Notes: generated by a model not told the origin, from the letters alone. 12,599 bases of DNA from Planctomycetota bacterium (GCA_026386835.1 JAPLMV010000060.1:1-12599); one strand, 5' to 3'; counted from the stretch's first letter, positions 1 through 7,267 are shown. Numbers and translations are program-made.

Positions 1-570
1 TTCTCGTTCGTCCGCCGGTCCGAGCAAGACGCAGCTTTGGGCAAGGAAAAAAGTATGTTGTACAAAAAGAAAAAAATAAAAGAAAAATTCAGATAAGCCA
101 CTTGACACGGCTCCGGTTCATAGGATTTCACTGATTTTCACGGCTAAGCCGCAGGCAGATTTTTTATTTTTCAAATTTCAAAGAGCGGGAGGCGCAGACG
201 AATACCGCATAGACACATTCAATTGTTAAAGAACGGTCTTACAACGAAAGCACTAAATCCATAAAGAAGAACACAGAACACAGAATAAGAGAATAAAAAT
301 TCTGTACTCCGAACGAGGCGCAGAAAAACAGCGTCTCTCTACAATGGGGCGAAGCTGCGTGTTTGGTCGAAAAAAACGTTAACCGCAGAGAACGCCGAGA
401 ACGTAGAGAAGAGATAAATCCTTATTGGGTAAGGAGTTAAAAATGGTGAAATTTTTTTTAGAATTTCCGGAATTTGGTTGAGGATACCTGCGCGTTTGGC
501 CGAAATCGTATCTCGTCGAAGAAAAGTTTAGACACAGATTTATAAAAAAAGAATCCACGTGAGGGCAAGG
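1..570. other. Gene-free left region with decayed short repeats
   Basis: No convincing gene is visible here. The stretch is AT-rich and contains short degenerate repeats: a CACTGATTTTCACGG-type segment near 130-144, two tandem ACACAGA units at 271-284, a 9-bp triplicate at 384-410 and GACACAGATT at 531-540. Motifs of this kind occur as dispersed intergenic repeats in many environmental bacterial genomes (general knowledge). An open frame touching the left edge ends with TAA at 94-96; it could be the tail of a gene but shows nothing recognisable. Confidence 0.55.
384..410. repeat. Three tandem 9-bp units, consensus CGYMGAGAA
   Basis: CGCAGAGAA, CGCCGAGAA and CGTAGAGAA follow each other without spacers. 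The unit belongs to the CCGCAGAGAACG-like dispersed repeats seen between genes in many planctomycete-type genomes (recollection of the family, not a search). No function is known to me. Confidence 0.6.
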
Positions 571-602
571 AAATAAAAACCGCTTGGACAGGCAAGCTGT
601 CC
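571..602 (-). terminator. Candidate terminator after the ankyrin gene pair
   Basis: Read on the minus strand, 12 nt past the TAG of the last ankyrin gene, GGACAG-CTTGC-CTGTCC forms a 6-bp stem with a 5-nt loop. After AAGCGG comes TTTTTATTT. The stem is short and the T tract is offset by six bases, so it is a moderate candidate for intrinsic termination. Confidence 0.4.
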
Positions 603-613
603 GACCGTCTGGG

Positions 614-2176
614 CTATTTATTTTGGTATTTGTGCATTAGCTGGAGTATTTCTTTCTGATATTGGAGTCCATTTTCGCTCTCAGGACACCAGCATTGTTG
701 CCAGTCCAAGGCACTTTTACCATCCTTTGCTTTAATATCAACTTTTGCGCTGTTAGTTAATAACAACTCACAAGCTTCCAATTGCGATTGGTATGGCAAC
801 TTTTCCTCGGCAATAGTCCTGGATTTGGTTAAAATATGGAGTGGAGTTAGGCCTTGCTTATTTTGTAGGTTAACATCAGCTTTGTTGTTTATTAACAGTT
901 TTATGACCTCCATGTTGGGGTCTTGCACAGCCCAATGGAGGGGAGTGTCCCCGACGTTATCCTGCACATTGACAACAGCTCCCATGGTCACAAGGACTTC
1001 TACAAGGTTTTTATTGCTGCCCTTAACTGCCGCGTGCAGAAGTGATTCTCCACGAATATTTTGGACATTTATATCAGAAGTATTGGTCTGCACCCATTTT
1101 TCAGCGTCTGTTTTACCCATCGAAATCGGAACCGCAGTAAATCGTAAATGCAAGTCTTTGACATTTGTCAAATTAGCCCCATGTTCAGACAATATCATCA
1201 TGGCATCGTTAGATTTTGCAGCTTCGGCAGCCATGCACAAAGGCGTTTGCCCCTTTCTCGTTTTTGCCTCAATATCAGCACCCGCATCCAGCAATATCTC
1301 GATTACTCTTTTACGATAGCCGTCGGGCCATTCGTTTTGCGGCCACATCTGAACCAGCATGTGTAGCGGTGTTTCGCCTTCATTATTCCTAACATTGACG
1401 TCTGCACCGTTGCTTATTAGCAATTTTATGATATCCTCACAACCAGAAGTGACTGCCAGATGGAGAGGAGTTCTGCCGTTTCCGTCTTTCTGATTGACGT
1501 CAGCTTTATGCTCCAACAACAGTTGCACAGCGTCCTTGTGGCGGCCACATACCGCACTGTGCAGGCAATTCGGATCTGCGCCATGGTCCAGCAACAATGT
1601 CACAATCTTTGGATTACCATTACCCCATTGTACTGCTTTGCCGAGAGGATTGCTGATATTTACATCCGCTCCATGTGACAAGAGAAGTTCCACTATCTGT
1701 TCGCGACCAGCTGTAGCTGCATTACTCAGCGCAGTATCATCACCGCATCGGCGATTAATATCAAAACCTTTAGCTAATAATTTTTCAACTGTTTTGTAAT
1801 CCCCTTGATGTGCAGCAATTGGTAGACGGTCAGGGTCGATGTCTCGCCTATGGTAACTAATAGCTAAGAACGAGCCGACCAAAAGCAGGATAGATATATT
1901 CAGTAAAAGTCCCGCTACTCCTTTTTGCCAAGTTGTCTTATAAATAGCAAAAATACCTAATGCTGCACCCAGTAAGCTCGTTGCAACCAGCGCATGACTA
2001 CCGTAATAGAGGATTACGCCAATCGCGAGCATAACTCCCAACCCTCCTTCGCCGCTGACGTGTCCTGTCCACACCGGCACCATGACCAAGAGCAAAAATG
2101 CTATTGCAATCGCGATTGGGAAAACTGCCAAAGCAACTGACCATTTACCCGCAGAAGTTGTTTTATTTGAATTCAT
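614..2176 (-). CDS. Membrane-anchored ankyrin-repeat protein (second of pair)
   Basis: This 520-residue protein has a hydrophobic N-terminus with about four membrane segments (roughly residues 13-36, 44-58, 61-79 and 86-107). Ankyrin repeats fill residues 117-490, shown by repeated motifs such as DGNGRTPLHLAV, LLLSHGADVN and GDTPLHWAVQ. I count roughly ten to eleven repeats, some degenerate (around residues 340-370). Ankyrin repeats bind proteins; no catalytic domain follows. I chose the ATG at 2176 because AGAGGAAT lies just upstream; the open frame runs 23 codons further to 2245 but without a better start. The start overlaps the stop of the upstream gene by 14 nt, suggesting translational coupling. 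The motif LGIFAIYK in the membrane region matches LGIFGIWK in the upstream protein, so the two are paralogues. The partner and side of the membrane are unknown. Confidence 0.85.
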   Translation of the reverse strand: MNSNKTTSAGKWSVALAVFPIAIAIAFLLLVMVPVWTGHVSGEGGLGVMLAIGVILYYGSHALVATSLLGAALGIFAIYKTTWQKGVAGLLLNISILLLVGSFLAISYHRRDIDPDRLPIAAHQGDYKTVEKLLAKGFDINRRCGDDTALSNAATAGREQIVELLLSHGADVNISNPLGKAVQWGNGNPKIVTLLLDHGADPNCLHSAVCGRHKDAVQLLLEHKADVNQKDGNGRTPLHLAVTSGCEDIIKLLISNGADVNVRNNEGETPLHMLVQMWPQNEWPDGYRKRVIEILLDAGADIEAKTRKGQTPLCMAAEAAKSNDAMMILSEHGANLTNVKDLHLRFTAVPISMGKTDAEKWVQTNTSDINVQNIRGESLLHAAVKGSNKNLVEVLVTMGAVVNVQDNVGDTPLHWAVQDPNMEVIKLLINNKADVNLQNKQGLTPLHILTKSRTIAEEKLPYQSQLEACELLLTNSAKVDIKAKDGKSALDWQQCWCPESENGLQYQKEILQLMHKYQNK

Positions 2177-3305
2177 TTTTATTCCTCTGTAAGTCATTGG
2201 AGTCTTGATTTGACACTGCATCCTTTTTTTGTTCGAGCAGGTCAATTATTTCCTGGTAATTTCCGGAATGTGATTTCTTCAGAGTTCTTGCTAATTCAAG
2301 GGCTGTCATGTTTCGATTATTTCTAATGCTAACATCAGCTCCGTTTTCGACAATTACCAAAATGACATCCTTACGCAAATGATATACCGCACTATGGAGC
2401 GGCGTATCGCCCGTGCTGTTTTTTGTGTTAACGTCAGGATTATGCTCCATAAGAAGTGCGATTATTTCTATCGGGGCTTGATGTCCAATGGCCCAATGCA
2501 GTACGCCACCATCGTTCTGAAGATTAATATCGGCACCATTATCTAACATTAATTTGAGAATTTCGATTTGGTTGTTTTCAACAGCATTTTGAAAACAAGT
2601 CCTGCGATGGCCATCTTTGGCGTTAAAATCAAATTTAGCCCCGTGCGACAATAACAATTTTACAGCAGCATCATAGTCAAATTCTCTTCTTTTAAGCCAT
2701 GGGTTATGACTTCGTTCTAATACAAGTTGAAGGATGCGCGATCCATCTATATCAGCACCAGCTTCGAGGAGTGCTTTGAACATCGGGAAATTACCTGCCT
2801 CAATTGCGTTATGCAACAAAGTGGAACCGTCATTATTAGTTCCGTTGATGTCGGCACCTTTAGCAACCATCTCTTTGACTTTCGTACCATTTCCGTTTAT
2901 AGCAGCTTGGAATAATGCTTCCTGTAGTTCTTCTTTGTTAGATTTGACAAGGAAAATAATCGCGGCTGAGCAACAACCCCCCAAAACTAAAATACAGAGC
3001 AAAACACCTATTTTGCTTTTTACAGAAGGAGCTTTCCATATTCCAAATATACCAAGTATTAAAGCAGCGAGGCCGGCGAATAGAATTGTGACCAGCAGTG
3101 ATGATAATCCAAAGGTTGCGGCGCCAATAACGCCGATTATAGTGTTTAGTAAGTTGATTAAACATATACCGCGTTTGTTGAAGGTCTTTTTTATAAAGCC
3201 GTAACATTGCTGTTTGGTTTGTCTGCCGTCTTGGAGGGAAAAGGCGACTTTGGCGTATTGGTAGAAAATCGCATCCTGAATGGTTCTGACATCTTTATCC
3301 GGCAT
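2163..3305 (-). CDS. Membrane-anchored ankyrin-repeat protein with odd N-terminus
   Basis: This 380-residue protein has three parts. Residues 1-45 are polar, with the motifs VRTIQD, FYQYAK and YGFIKKTF. Residues 49-90 and 99-120 are hydrophobic, about three membrane helices. Residues 127-360 carry about six to seven ankyrin repeats (NNDGSTLLHNAI, STGDTPLHSAV, LLSHGA). From memory, VRTI-D-I-YYQYAK and YGFIKKTF open a group of planctomycete HNH-nuclease-like proteins, so the first 45 residues may be a captured fragment. In-frame codons of that stretch favour G or C in the third position, unlike the AT-rich remainder. ATG at 3305 has AGGAG ten bases upstream. No in-frame ATG, GTG or TTG occurs between residue 1 and the first helix, so the extension is likely translated. 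It is first in the two-gene unit with its paralogue. Its binding partner is unknown. Confidence 0.82.
   Translation of the reverse strand: MPDKDVRTIQDAIFYQYAKVAFSLQDGRQTKQQCYGFIKKTFNKRGICLINLLNTIIGVIGAATFGLSSLLVTILFAGLAALILGIFGIWKAPSVKSKIGVLLCILVLGGCCSAAIIFLVKSNKEELQEALFQAAINGNGTKVKEMVAKGADINGTNNDGSTLLHNAIEAGNFPMFKALLEAGADIDGSRILQLVLERSHNPWLKRREFDYDAAVKLLLSHGAKFDFNAKDGHRRTCFQNAVENNQIEILKLMLDNGADINLQNDGGVLHWAIGHQAPIEIIALLMEHNPDVNTKNSTGDTPLHSAVYHLRKDVILVIVENGADVSIRNNRNMTALELARTLKKSHSGNYQEIIDLLEQKKDAVSNQDSNDLQRNKNEFK
2181..2188 (-). promoter_or_regulatory. Ribosome binding site deciding the 2176 start
   Basis: AGAGGAAT on the minus strand ends four bases before the ATG at 2176. It lies inside the last codons of the upstream ankyrin gene. 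It supports the internal ATG over the more distal start at 2245. Confidence 0.6.
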
Positions 3306-3353
3306 ATCTCAAAGTCTCCTGTTCTTAGGCGTTCACAAAGGGAAGCTGACTAA

Positions 3354-3382
3354 ATCCTACCACAACCATAGCCTTAAGACAA
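3354..3382 (-). promoter_or_regulatory. Candidate sigma70 promoter for the ankyrin pair
   Basis: On the minus strand TTGTCT, a 17-nt spacer and TAGGAT (four of six matches to each consensus box) lie about 50 nt upstream of the ATG at 3305. Spacing is ideal, and no other candidate nearby is as good. Confidence 0.45.
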
Positions 3383-3456
3383 GTGCCCAATGATATTTTG
3401 GATTCTGGCCTTTGGGATTGATTATTGGGGTTGAGGAAGACAGGGTAATTGATAAA

Positions 3457-3477
3457 TGATTATTGATTATTGATTAT
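3457..3477. repeat. Three tandem TGATTAT units
   Basis: TGATTAT occurs three times head to tail, followed by TGG; a related GATTATTGGGG lies about 30 nt earlier (3418-3428). Heptamer repeats of this kind are common intergenic filler in such genomes. The rest of 3383-3610 holds no gene. Confidence 0.6.
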
Positions 3478-3508
3478 TGGGAAGGAAAGAAGACAGTTTT
3501 GATTGACC

Positions 3509-3525
3509 CGCCGAATAAATCGGCG
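3509..3525. repeat. Hairpin CGCCGA-ATAAA-TCGGCG
   Basis: A 6-bp perfect stem with a 5-nt loop sits downstream of the CNNM gene (minus strand) and upstream of the ankyrin promoter. On the minus strand no T tract follows, so it is not a convincing terminator. The sequence resembles a dispersed CGCCGATT/AATCGGCG hairpin repeat. Confidence 0.45.
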
Positions 3526-3610
3526 AGCTAACCGATGAGGAAAACGACATAACTTTCTTATCCGGCAGGTGTACCCTATGCATAACGCAATACGATATAC
3601 GAACGACGAA

Positions 3611-4846
3611 CTACGTCGCAGGCATTTGTGTTACTGACACTTCAAAAACCTGTCCCCGCCTGACCCTTCGGACGGCAAATTCCACCCCGGCCTGTCGGTA
3701 AATGTCGCCCGGCTTTGGAGGGCGGCTCAGGGCATTTGAAAGCCACACTGAAACCTTTTCCGTACTTTCGAGTTTTGGATTATTCAGCCCCTTGGCCACC
3801 TCAGCCATACTTACGCCGCCGCCAACCATCCACGTTCCGCTGCTAAGGGCATGAAACATGCGAGGCAGCTTGTCAAACTCATCCTCAATCTCTCCGACAA
3901 GTTCCTCGACAAGGTCTTCGAGTGTCACAAAGCCAAGCGTCACGCCATTTTTGTCGCGCACGATAGCTATGTGAATATGCTGCTCGACAAACACCCTGAG
4001 CAAATCCGCCGCCGATTCATCAGGCCCGGCAAAGTGAACAGGCCTGATTATCCCCCTGAAACTCGGGTCCTGCGGATTTGTCCGCATAAAATATATCATC
4101 TCTTTGAAATTTACATAACCAACGACGTTATTCTTGTCGTTCTTTTCACAGACAGGGAAACGCGTGTGAATATCCATGTGCGCGGCAATCACCGCCTCGA
4201 CCAATGTCTGCGAGGTGGACAAAAACGCAATCTGCTCGACCGGTATCATTACCTCATAAACTTTATGCCGGGCAAGATGTGATGCGCCCCTGATTATGCG
4301 TTCCTGATGAGAACTTATCTGATTCGACAATCTCGCAAGACCTGCCATCGCCGCGATTTCCTCAGCCGTTGCAACGAATGACGAAGAACCTTTCTTGCCC
4401 TCAAATGGATGATTAATCCAGTGAACAAGTCTTAAAAACGGCGTAAGGACTTTTAGAACGGAGTTTAATGGACCTGCTATTACCCCTGCCAATTCCCGAT
4501 TGAATCTGACACCGAGGGTCTTGGGCAGGATTTCTGTAAACTGCACCATTACGAACGTAAGTACGAGAGAGTACAGCCAAACCCATTTATGGCCGAAGAT
4601 TTCGCTAAATTGTGCGCCGGCTACTGTAGCCCCAATTGTAAAAGCAGCCGTATTTAACACAAGAATCAATGCGATAGGCCGCTGAATATGCGTCTTAAAC
4701 CCCTGCCAGATTGCACCGAGCTTCGGCTTTTTAATAGAAATCGCTGCTATCTGACTTGGCGTAACACTCAACACCACTGCCTCTAACAGCGAACACAAAA
4801 ATGAAACGCTTAATGCAATCAATACACTCAGAATTAGCACAATCAT
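3611..4846 (-). CDS. CNNM/CBS/CorC_HlyC domain membrane protein
   Basis: This 411-residue protein has the full layout of the CNNM (formerly DUF21)/CorC family. A membrane CNNM domain spans about residues 1-190, with hydrophobic segments near 2-27, 57-77 and 88-108 and the conserved-looking TEILPKT at 104-110. A CBS pair lies at about 200-325 (HTRFPVCE, VVGYVNFKEM, IAIVRDKNGVTLGFVTLEDLVEELVGEI). A C-terminal CorC_HlyC domain covers about 330-407. Members act in the inner membrane in magnesium or cobalt efflux; the CBS pair senses nucleotide-Mg. The older hemolysin label is not supported by function. The ATG at 4846 follows AGGAAAG. It begins 52 nt after the DUF362 gene on the same strand with no terminator between, so it is likely the third gene of an operon. 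Family assignment is firm; the ion is inferred. Confidence 0.9.
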   Translation of the reverse strand: MIVLILSVLIALSVSFLCSLLEAVVLSVTPSQIAAISIKKPKLGAIWQGFKTHIQRPIALILVLNTAAFTIGATVAGAQFSEIFGHKWVWLYSLVLTFVMVQFTEILPKTLGVRFNRELAGVIAGPLNSVLKVLTPFLRLVHWINHPFEGKKGSSSFVATAEEIAAMAGLARLSNQISSHQERIIRGASHLARHKVYEVMIPVEQIAFLSTSQTLVEAVIAAHMDIHTRFPVCEKNDKNNVVGYVNFKEMIYFMRTNPQDPSFRGIIRPVHFAGPDESAADLLRVFVEQHIHIAIVRDKNGVTLGFVTLEDLVEELVGEIEDEFDKLPRMFHALSSGTWMVGGGVSMAEVAKGLNNPKLESTEKVSVWLSNALSRPPKPGDIYRQAGVEFAVRRVRRGQVFEVSVTQMPAT

Positions 4847-4898
4847 TATTACTTTCCTGCCTTTCTAAAGGCAAACAACAAATCATACCTTATCAATA

Positions 4899-5891
4899 TC
4901 ATCTCCCATCGCCACGCTGCCGCCTCATTTTAGCAAAAATAAAACCAATTACAACTAACCATACCTGTTTGCAGACGCTTTTGCAGACGTGTCCCAAAGA
5001 AAATCTTATCGCAAGAGGCTCGGCAGGCCTGAAATCCGTACACGCCTCTGTGGGAAAATCATCGCCGACAATCTTTATCTTCTCAAACTCGACGCAGCCG
5101 AAACGCATCTCTGTTGCTGCCCTGACTATCGGCAGTTTCTCCGGCTCGATGCTGACTAATTTTGCACAGACCGCCTCGCAGGCAATCGGCTCGGTTCCGC
5201 ATATCAGCCAGCCCAGCTCTTTTGGCATACCTCTTATCGGCCCGTTCCCTTCCATCGCAGTTATACCGTCGATTATCGTCAGAACGGGATTCAAAAATCT
5301 GTATATATCAATGAGTATTTTGCAAAAATCGCCTTCGTTTTTACCTTTTGAAAAGTGCAAAAGTGCCTTTCGTTTGCCGCTTACGCAGCCAAACATATTT
5401 TTGACCGCAAATGTCGCCATTAATTGTCGATGCGCCTTGAACTTCGGAACATTTATAATCCTGTCCGCATCGAGCGCAGCCGAACTTATGCCGATTACTG
5501 TATCATCCGATATTCGGCACATCTTCGGCTTATCAAGCTGTTTTACCGGCACATTCAGTTTCCGCAGCTCTTGCTCAACCCTTAGCCGTTTTACACACGC
5601 AAAAATATTACCCCACGCCGGCGAATCCCCTATAAATGGTTTCCCACCGAAATCTATCAAAAGTTTCGCAATTGCTATAAGAACCATAGGGTCGGTCACA
5701 GCCGCAGAACACCTGGATTTTGGTGCGATGAAATTGGGCTTGAGCAAAACACTGTCCCCGCGGCTTACAAATTTTTCCAGCCCGCCCAGAAGCTCGAACT
5801 GTCTTCGAATCGCCTCAGTAACTTTCGGCTCGCTGTAATCGGTGCATCGGATTAATGCTACGCTCGGCTGGGTCATACAGGGCTCAATCAT
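4899..5891 (-). CDS. DUF362 domain protein
   Basis: This 330-residue protein matches the DUF362 family through SVLLKPNFIAP (residues 47-57), ADRIINVPKFKAH (142-154), KNMFGCVSG (164-172), TIIDGITAMEGNGP (205-218) and PIACEAVCAKL (235-245). Many DUF362 proteins carry a ferredoxin-like 4Fe-4S domain; none is visible here. Instead the C-terminus has the cysteine pair HVCKSVC and a hydrophobic stretch WLVVIGFIFA (311-320) followed by a basic tail, possibly a membrane contact. The biochemical role of DUF362 is not firmly established. The start ATG overlaps the upstream lipoprotein gene's stop by 8 nt (ATGATTGA), which explains the lack of a good ribosome binding site: coupling is likely. A second ATG five codons in is also possible. 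A long open frame on the opposite strand is a shadow. Confidence 0.85.
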   Translation of the reverse strand: MIEPCMTQPSVALIRCTDYSEPKVTEAIRRQFELLGGLEKFVSRGDSVLLKPNFIAPKSRCSAAVTDPMVLIAIAKLLIDFGGKPFIGDSPAWGNIFACVKRLRVEQELRKLNVPVKQLDKPKMCRISDDTVIGISSAALDADRIINVPKFKAHRQLMATFAVKNMFGCVSGKRKALLHFSKGKNEGDFCKILIDIYRFLNPVLTIIDGITAMEGNGPIRGMPKELGWLICGTEPIACEAVCAKLVSIEPEKLPIVRAATEMRFGCVEFEKIKIVGDDFPTEACTDFRPAEPLAIRFSLGHVCKSVCKQVWLVVIGFIFAKMRRQRGDGR

Positions 5892-6699
5892 TTATACTCG
5901 TACAGACAATCAGGTAAGTCCTGACGGCAGGCACACGTCCGGCTCTGCTGAAAAACAAACTGCCGAGGGTTATTTTGTCCGCGATGTATTTGTCGGGCCC
6001 CAGGAAAATAAAATCTCCAACGCCCATTTTCAATCTGAGCCTGCAGCCGCTAAAAAGAACATCACCGTTCTTTTGACCGACTGTTTCTTCGATTGAACCC
6101 AGTATCCGCGCCGGAAAAGCCGGCTGCATCTCAACCTTGCACACGCCGCGCTGCTCAGCCGTTGTTTGCGCCCTTACCTTGAGTGTAATCTCCCCCGGCC
6201 CGAGTGTCGCTCCTTCTATCGCATCGCCGCTCGGAAAATACCAAACAGTTTGCTCATTTTGCAAAACCGCAATTGATACATAGTCACTCTGGCCGTTCGT
6301 CAGAAAAAGCGAAAGCAGCTCACTTTCTTTTGCACCGGCCTTTCCCAGCACTTCCCCAATTTTGCTCCAGTTCTGACCCTGCTGGCCAAATCCAACCCTA
6401 AAAGAATTGGCGCAAAATGCGTCATAATTACTGAACTGCAATTGCCTTGTGTAAAGCACCTGCCAGATGTCGTTGAGGTCGCCGACTTTCGCAGCAGGAA
6501 TATCGTAAATAAATATGTTGAAATTTATTGTCTTTAATTGACTGTCTGTTTGCCCGTTTACATCAGGCGTAGCAAGGTCTCGCAGCTTGACATGCTCCCA
6601 TATCGGCTCATCCCGATTCTGCTTTGAGCTGCTGCACCCGCCGAGAATAACCACCGCCAAACCACAACTAAACACCGCAATTTGAAAATACCGATTCAT
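5884..6699 (-). CDS. Predicted lipoprotein of unknown function
   Basis: This 271-residue protein begins with a lipoprotein signal: hydrophobic residues 7-20, then the lipobox LGG with Cys22, followed by SSS, so it should be lipid-anchored. The mature part has no motif I recognise. It contains KTINFNIFIYDIPAAKV (about 56-72), FFS/YVSIAVLQNEQTVWYFPSG-like strands and a Cys-poor C-terminal half, suggesting a beta-rich envelope protein. It is first in a minus-strand unit with the DUF362 and CNNM genes, so a shared envelope role is possible. There is no Shine-Dalgarno sequence before the ATG at 6699; a promoter close upstream places the predicted transcription start on or next to the ATG. Function is unknown to me. 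Confidence 0.78.
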   Translation of the reverse strand: MNRYFQIAVFSCGLAVVILGGCSSSKQNRDEPIWEHVKLRDLATPDVNGQTDSQLKTINFNIFIYDIPAAKVGDLNDIWQVLYTRQLQFSNYDAFCANSFRVGFGQQGQNWSKIGEVLGKAGAKESELLSLFLTNGQSDYVSIAVLQNEQTVWYFPSGDAIEGATLGPGEITLKVRAQTTAEQRGVCKVEMQPAFPARILGSIEETVGQKNGDVLFSGCRLRLKMGVGDFIFLGPDKYIADKITLGSLFFSRAGRVPAVRTYLIVCTSIND

Positions 6700-6705
6700 G
6701 GCAGT

Positions 6706-6734
6706 AGAGTAGCGTCTAATCGCATAATTGTCAA
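6706..6734 (-). promoter_or_regulatory. Promoter for lipoprotein operon; predicted leaderless
   Basis: On the minus strand a perfect TTGACA, a 17-nt spacer and TACTCT precede the ATG at 6699 by only six bases. Transcription would begin about seven bases after the -10 box, at the initiator ATG itself. The -10 box matches the consensus at only three of six positions, but the -35 and spacing are ideal. Confidence 0.5.
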
Positions 6735-6749
6735 CTTCCGCAACTTTTT

Positions 6750-6762
6750 ACCCCCAAGGGGT
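6750..6762. repeat. GC palindrome copy 1 (ACCCC-CAA-GGGGT)
   Basis: A 13-nt palindrome preceded by TTTTT and followed by T-rich DNA (TGATGTTTTATTTTTGATATTT). The same arrangement recurs at 7268-7280, with similarity over about 39 nt. It lies 15 nt upstream of the -35 box of the lipoprotein promoter and 31 nt past the stop of the small gene. It could be an operator; the 5-bp stem and 3-nt loop make a terminator unlikely. Confidence 0.55.
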
Positions 6763-6793
6763 GATGTTTTATTTTTGATATTTAATTTTTTTT

Positions 6794-7084
6794 CTACGGT
6801 TCTCCTTTTGCAAGTTCATACATTCCGTGCCCGCTGTCGCGCAGTTTGCCCTGTCGGCACAATTCATCCCACACCTCGCGGGAAAACTGGCTGGGTGGCT
6901 GTATCGCAAAAACGCCCGTAGGCCCGCCCGAAAGAGCCCCGCGTCCAAGATGCGAATCGGCATCCAGCGCAGTGAGTTTGAGCCGTTTCTTGAACGCCTT
7001 CATCGCACTCTTGAGCACCTCATGCGTTATGCCCACGCTTGCCTGCCTCGGCGTGTCGGGTCCTTGCTGCTGTTGTTCTGTCAT
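6794..7084 (-). CDS. Small conserved-looking protein of unknown function
   Basis: This 96-residue protein starts with a polar Gln-rich segment (MTEQQQQGPDTPRQ), then a basic helical stretch GITHEVLKSAMKAFKKRLKL (19-38), LGRGALSGG (46-54), VFAIQPPSQF (58-67), SREVWDELCRQGKL (68-81) and a C-terminal RDSGHGMYEL. From memory it resembles uncharacterised proteins of planctomycetes and related groups with the same HEVLKSAMKAFKKRLKLT and IQPPSQFP-EVW cores, but I cannot name a function. The ATG at 7084 has a strong GGAGG six to seven bases upstream. It has no signal peptide or membrane segment, so it is probably cytoplasmic. It stands alone between the lipoprotein operon and a 498-nt intergenic region. 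Confidence 0.75.
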   Translation of the reverse strand: MTEQQQQGPDTPRQASVGITHEVLKSAMKAFKKRLKLTALDADSHLGRGALSGGPTGVFAIQPPSQFSREVWDELCRQGKLRDSGHGMYELAKGEP

Positions 7085-7168
7085 AATCTGCCTCCGTATT
7101 TTTCCTTACTATTTTCTGATTAGGGGGGTAGCCGCCTACCTCGCCATTTTCGCCTCCAACCACCAAAT

Positions 7169-7206
7169 AATCAATACCTGTCCTGAGCGTAGTCGAAGGA
7201 ATCAAT
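7169..7206. repeat. 24-nt dispersed element between 7-bp direct repeats
   Basis: The core CCTGAGCGTAGTCGAAGG belongs to a widely dispersed short repeat (its reverse complement begins CCTTCGACTACGCTCAGG) known from many environmental genomes. Here it is bounded by AATCAAT on both sides (7169-7175 and 7200-7206), which looks like a target-site duplication around a 24-nt insert at 7176-7199. The duplication could be chance, since seven AT-rich bases is short. The rest of 7085-7460 holds no gene. Confidence 0.6.
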
Positions 7207-7267
7207 TAAAACGCCTTCCGTCCGTGAGGTTATGAAAACTGTCTTCATTCCGCAATTTTGAATTTTT

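Noticed and set aside
1..96. Open frame from the left edge to a TAA at 94-96, possibly the end of a gene
   Set aside because: Only 31 codons, very Lys-rich at the end, no recognisable motif, and all three frames are similarly open in this AT-rich stretch.
4801..5838. 345-codon plus-strand open frame opposite the DUF362 gene
   Set aside because: It lies antisense to a gene with clear family motifs, has a Ser/Pro-rich composition typical of shadows and shows no ribosome binding site.
7020..7205. 61-codon minus-strand frame beginning MIPSTTLRTG
   Set aside because: This is the typical false translation of the dispersed CCTGAGCGTAGTCGAAGG repeat and overlaps the better-supported 96-residue gene.
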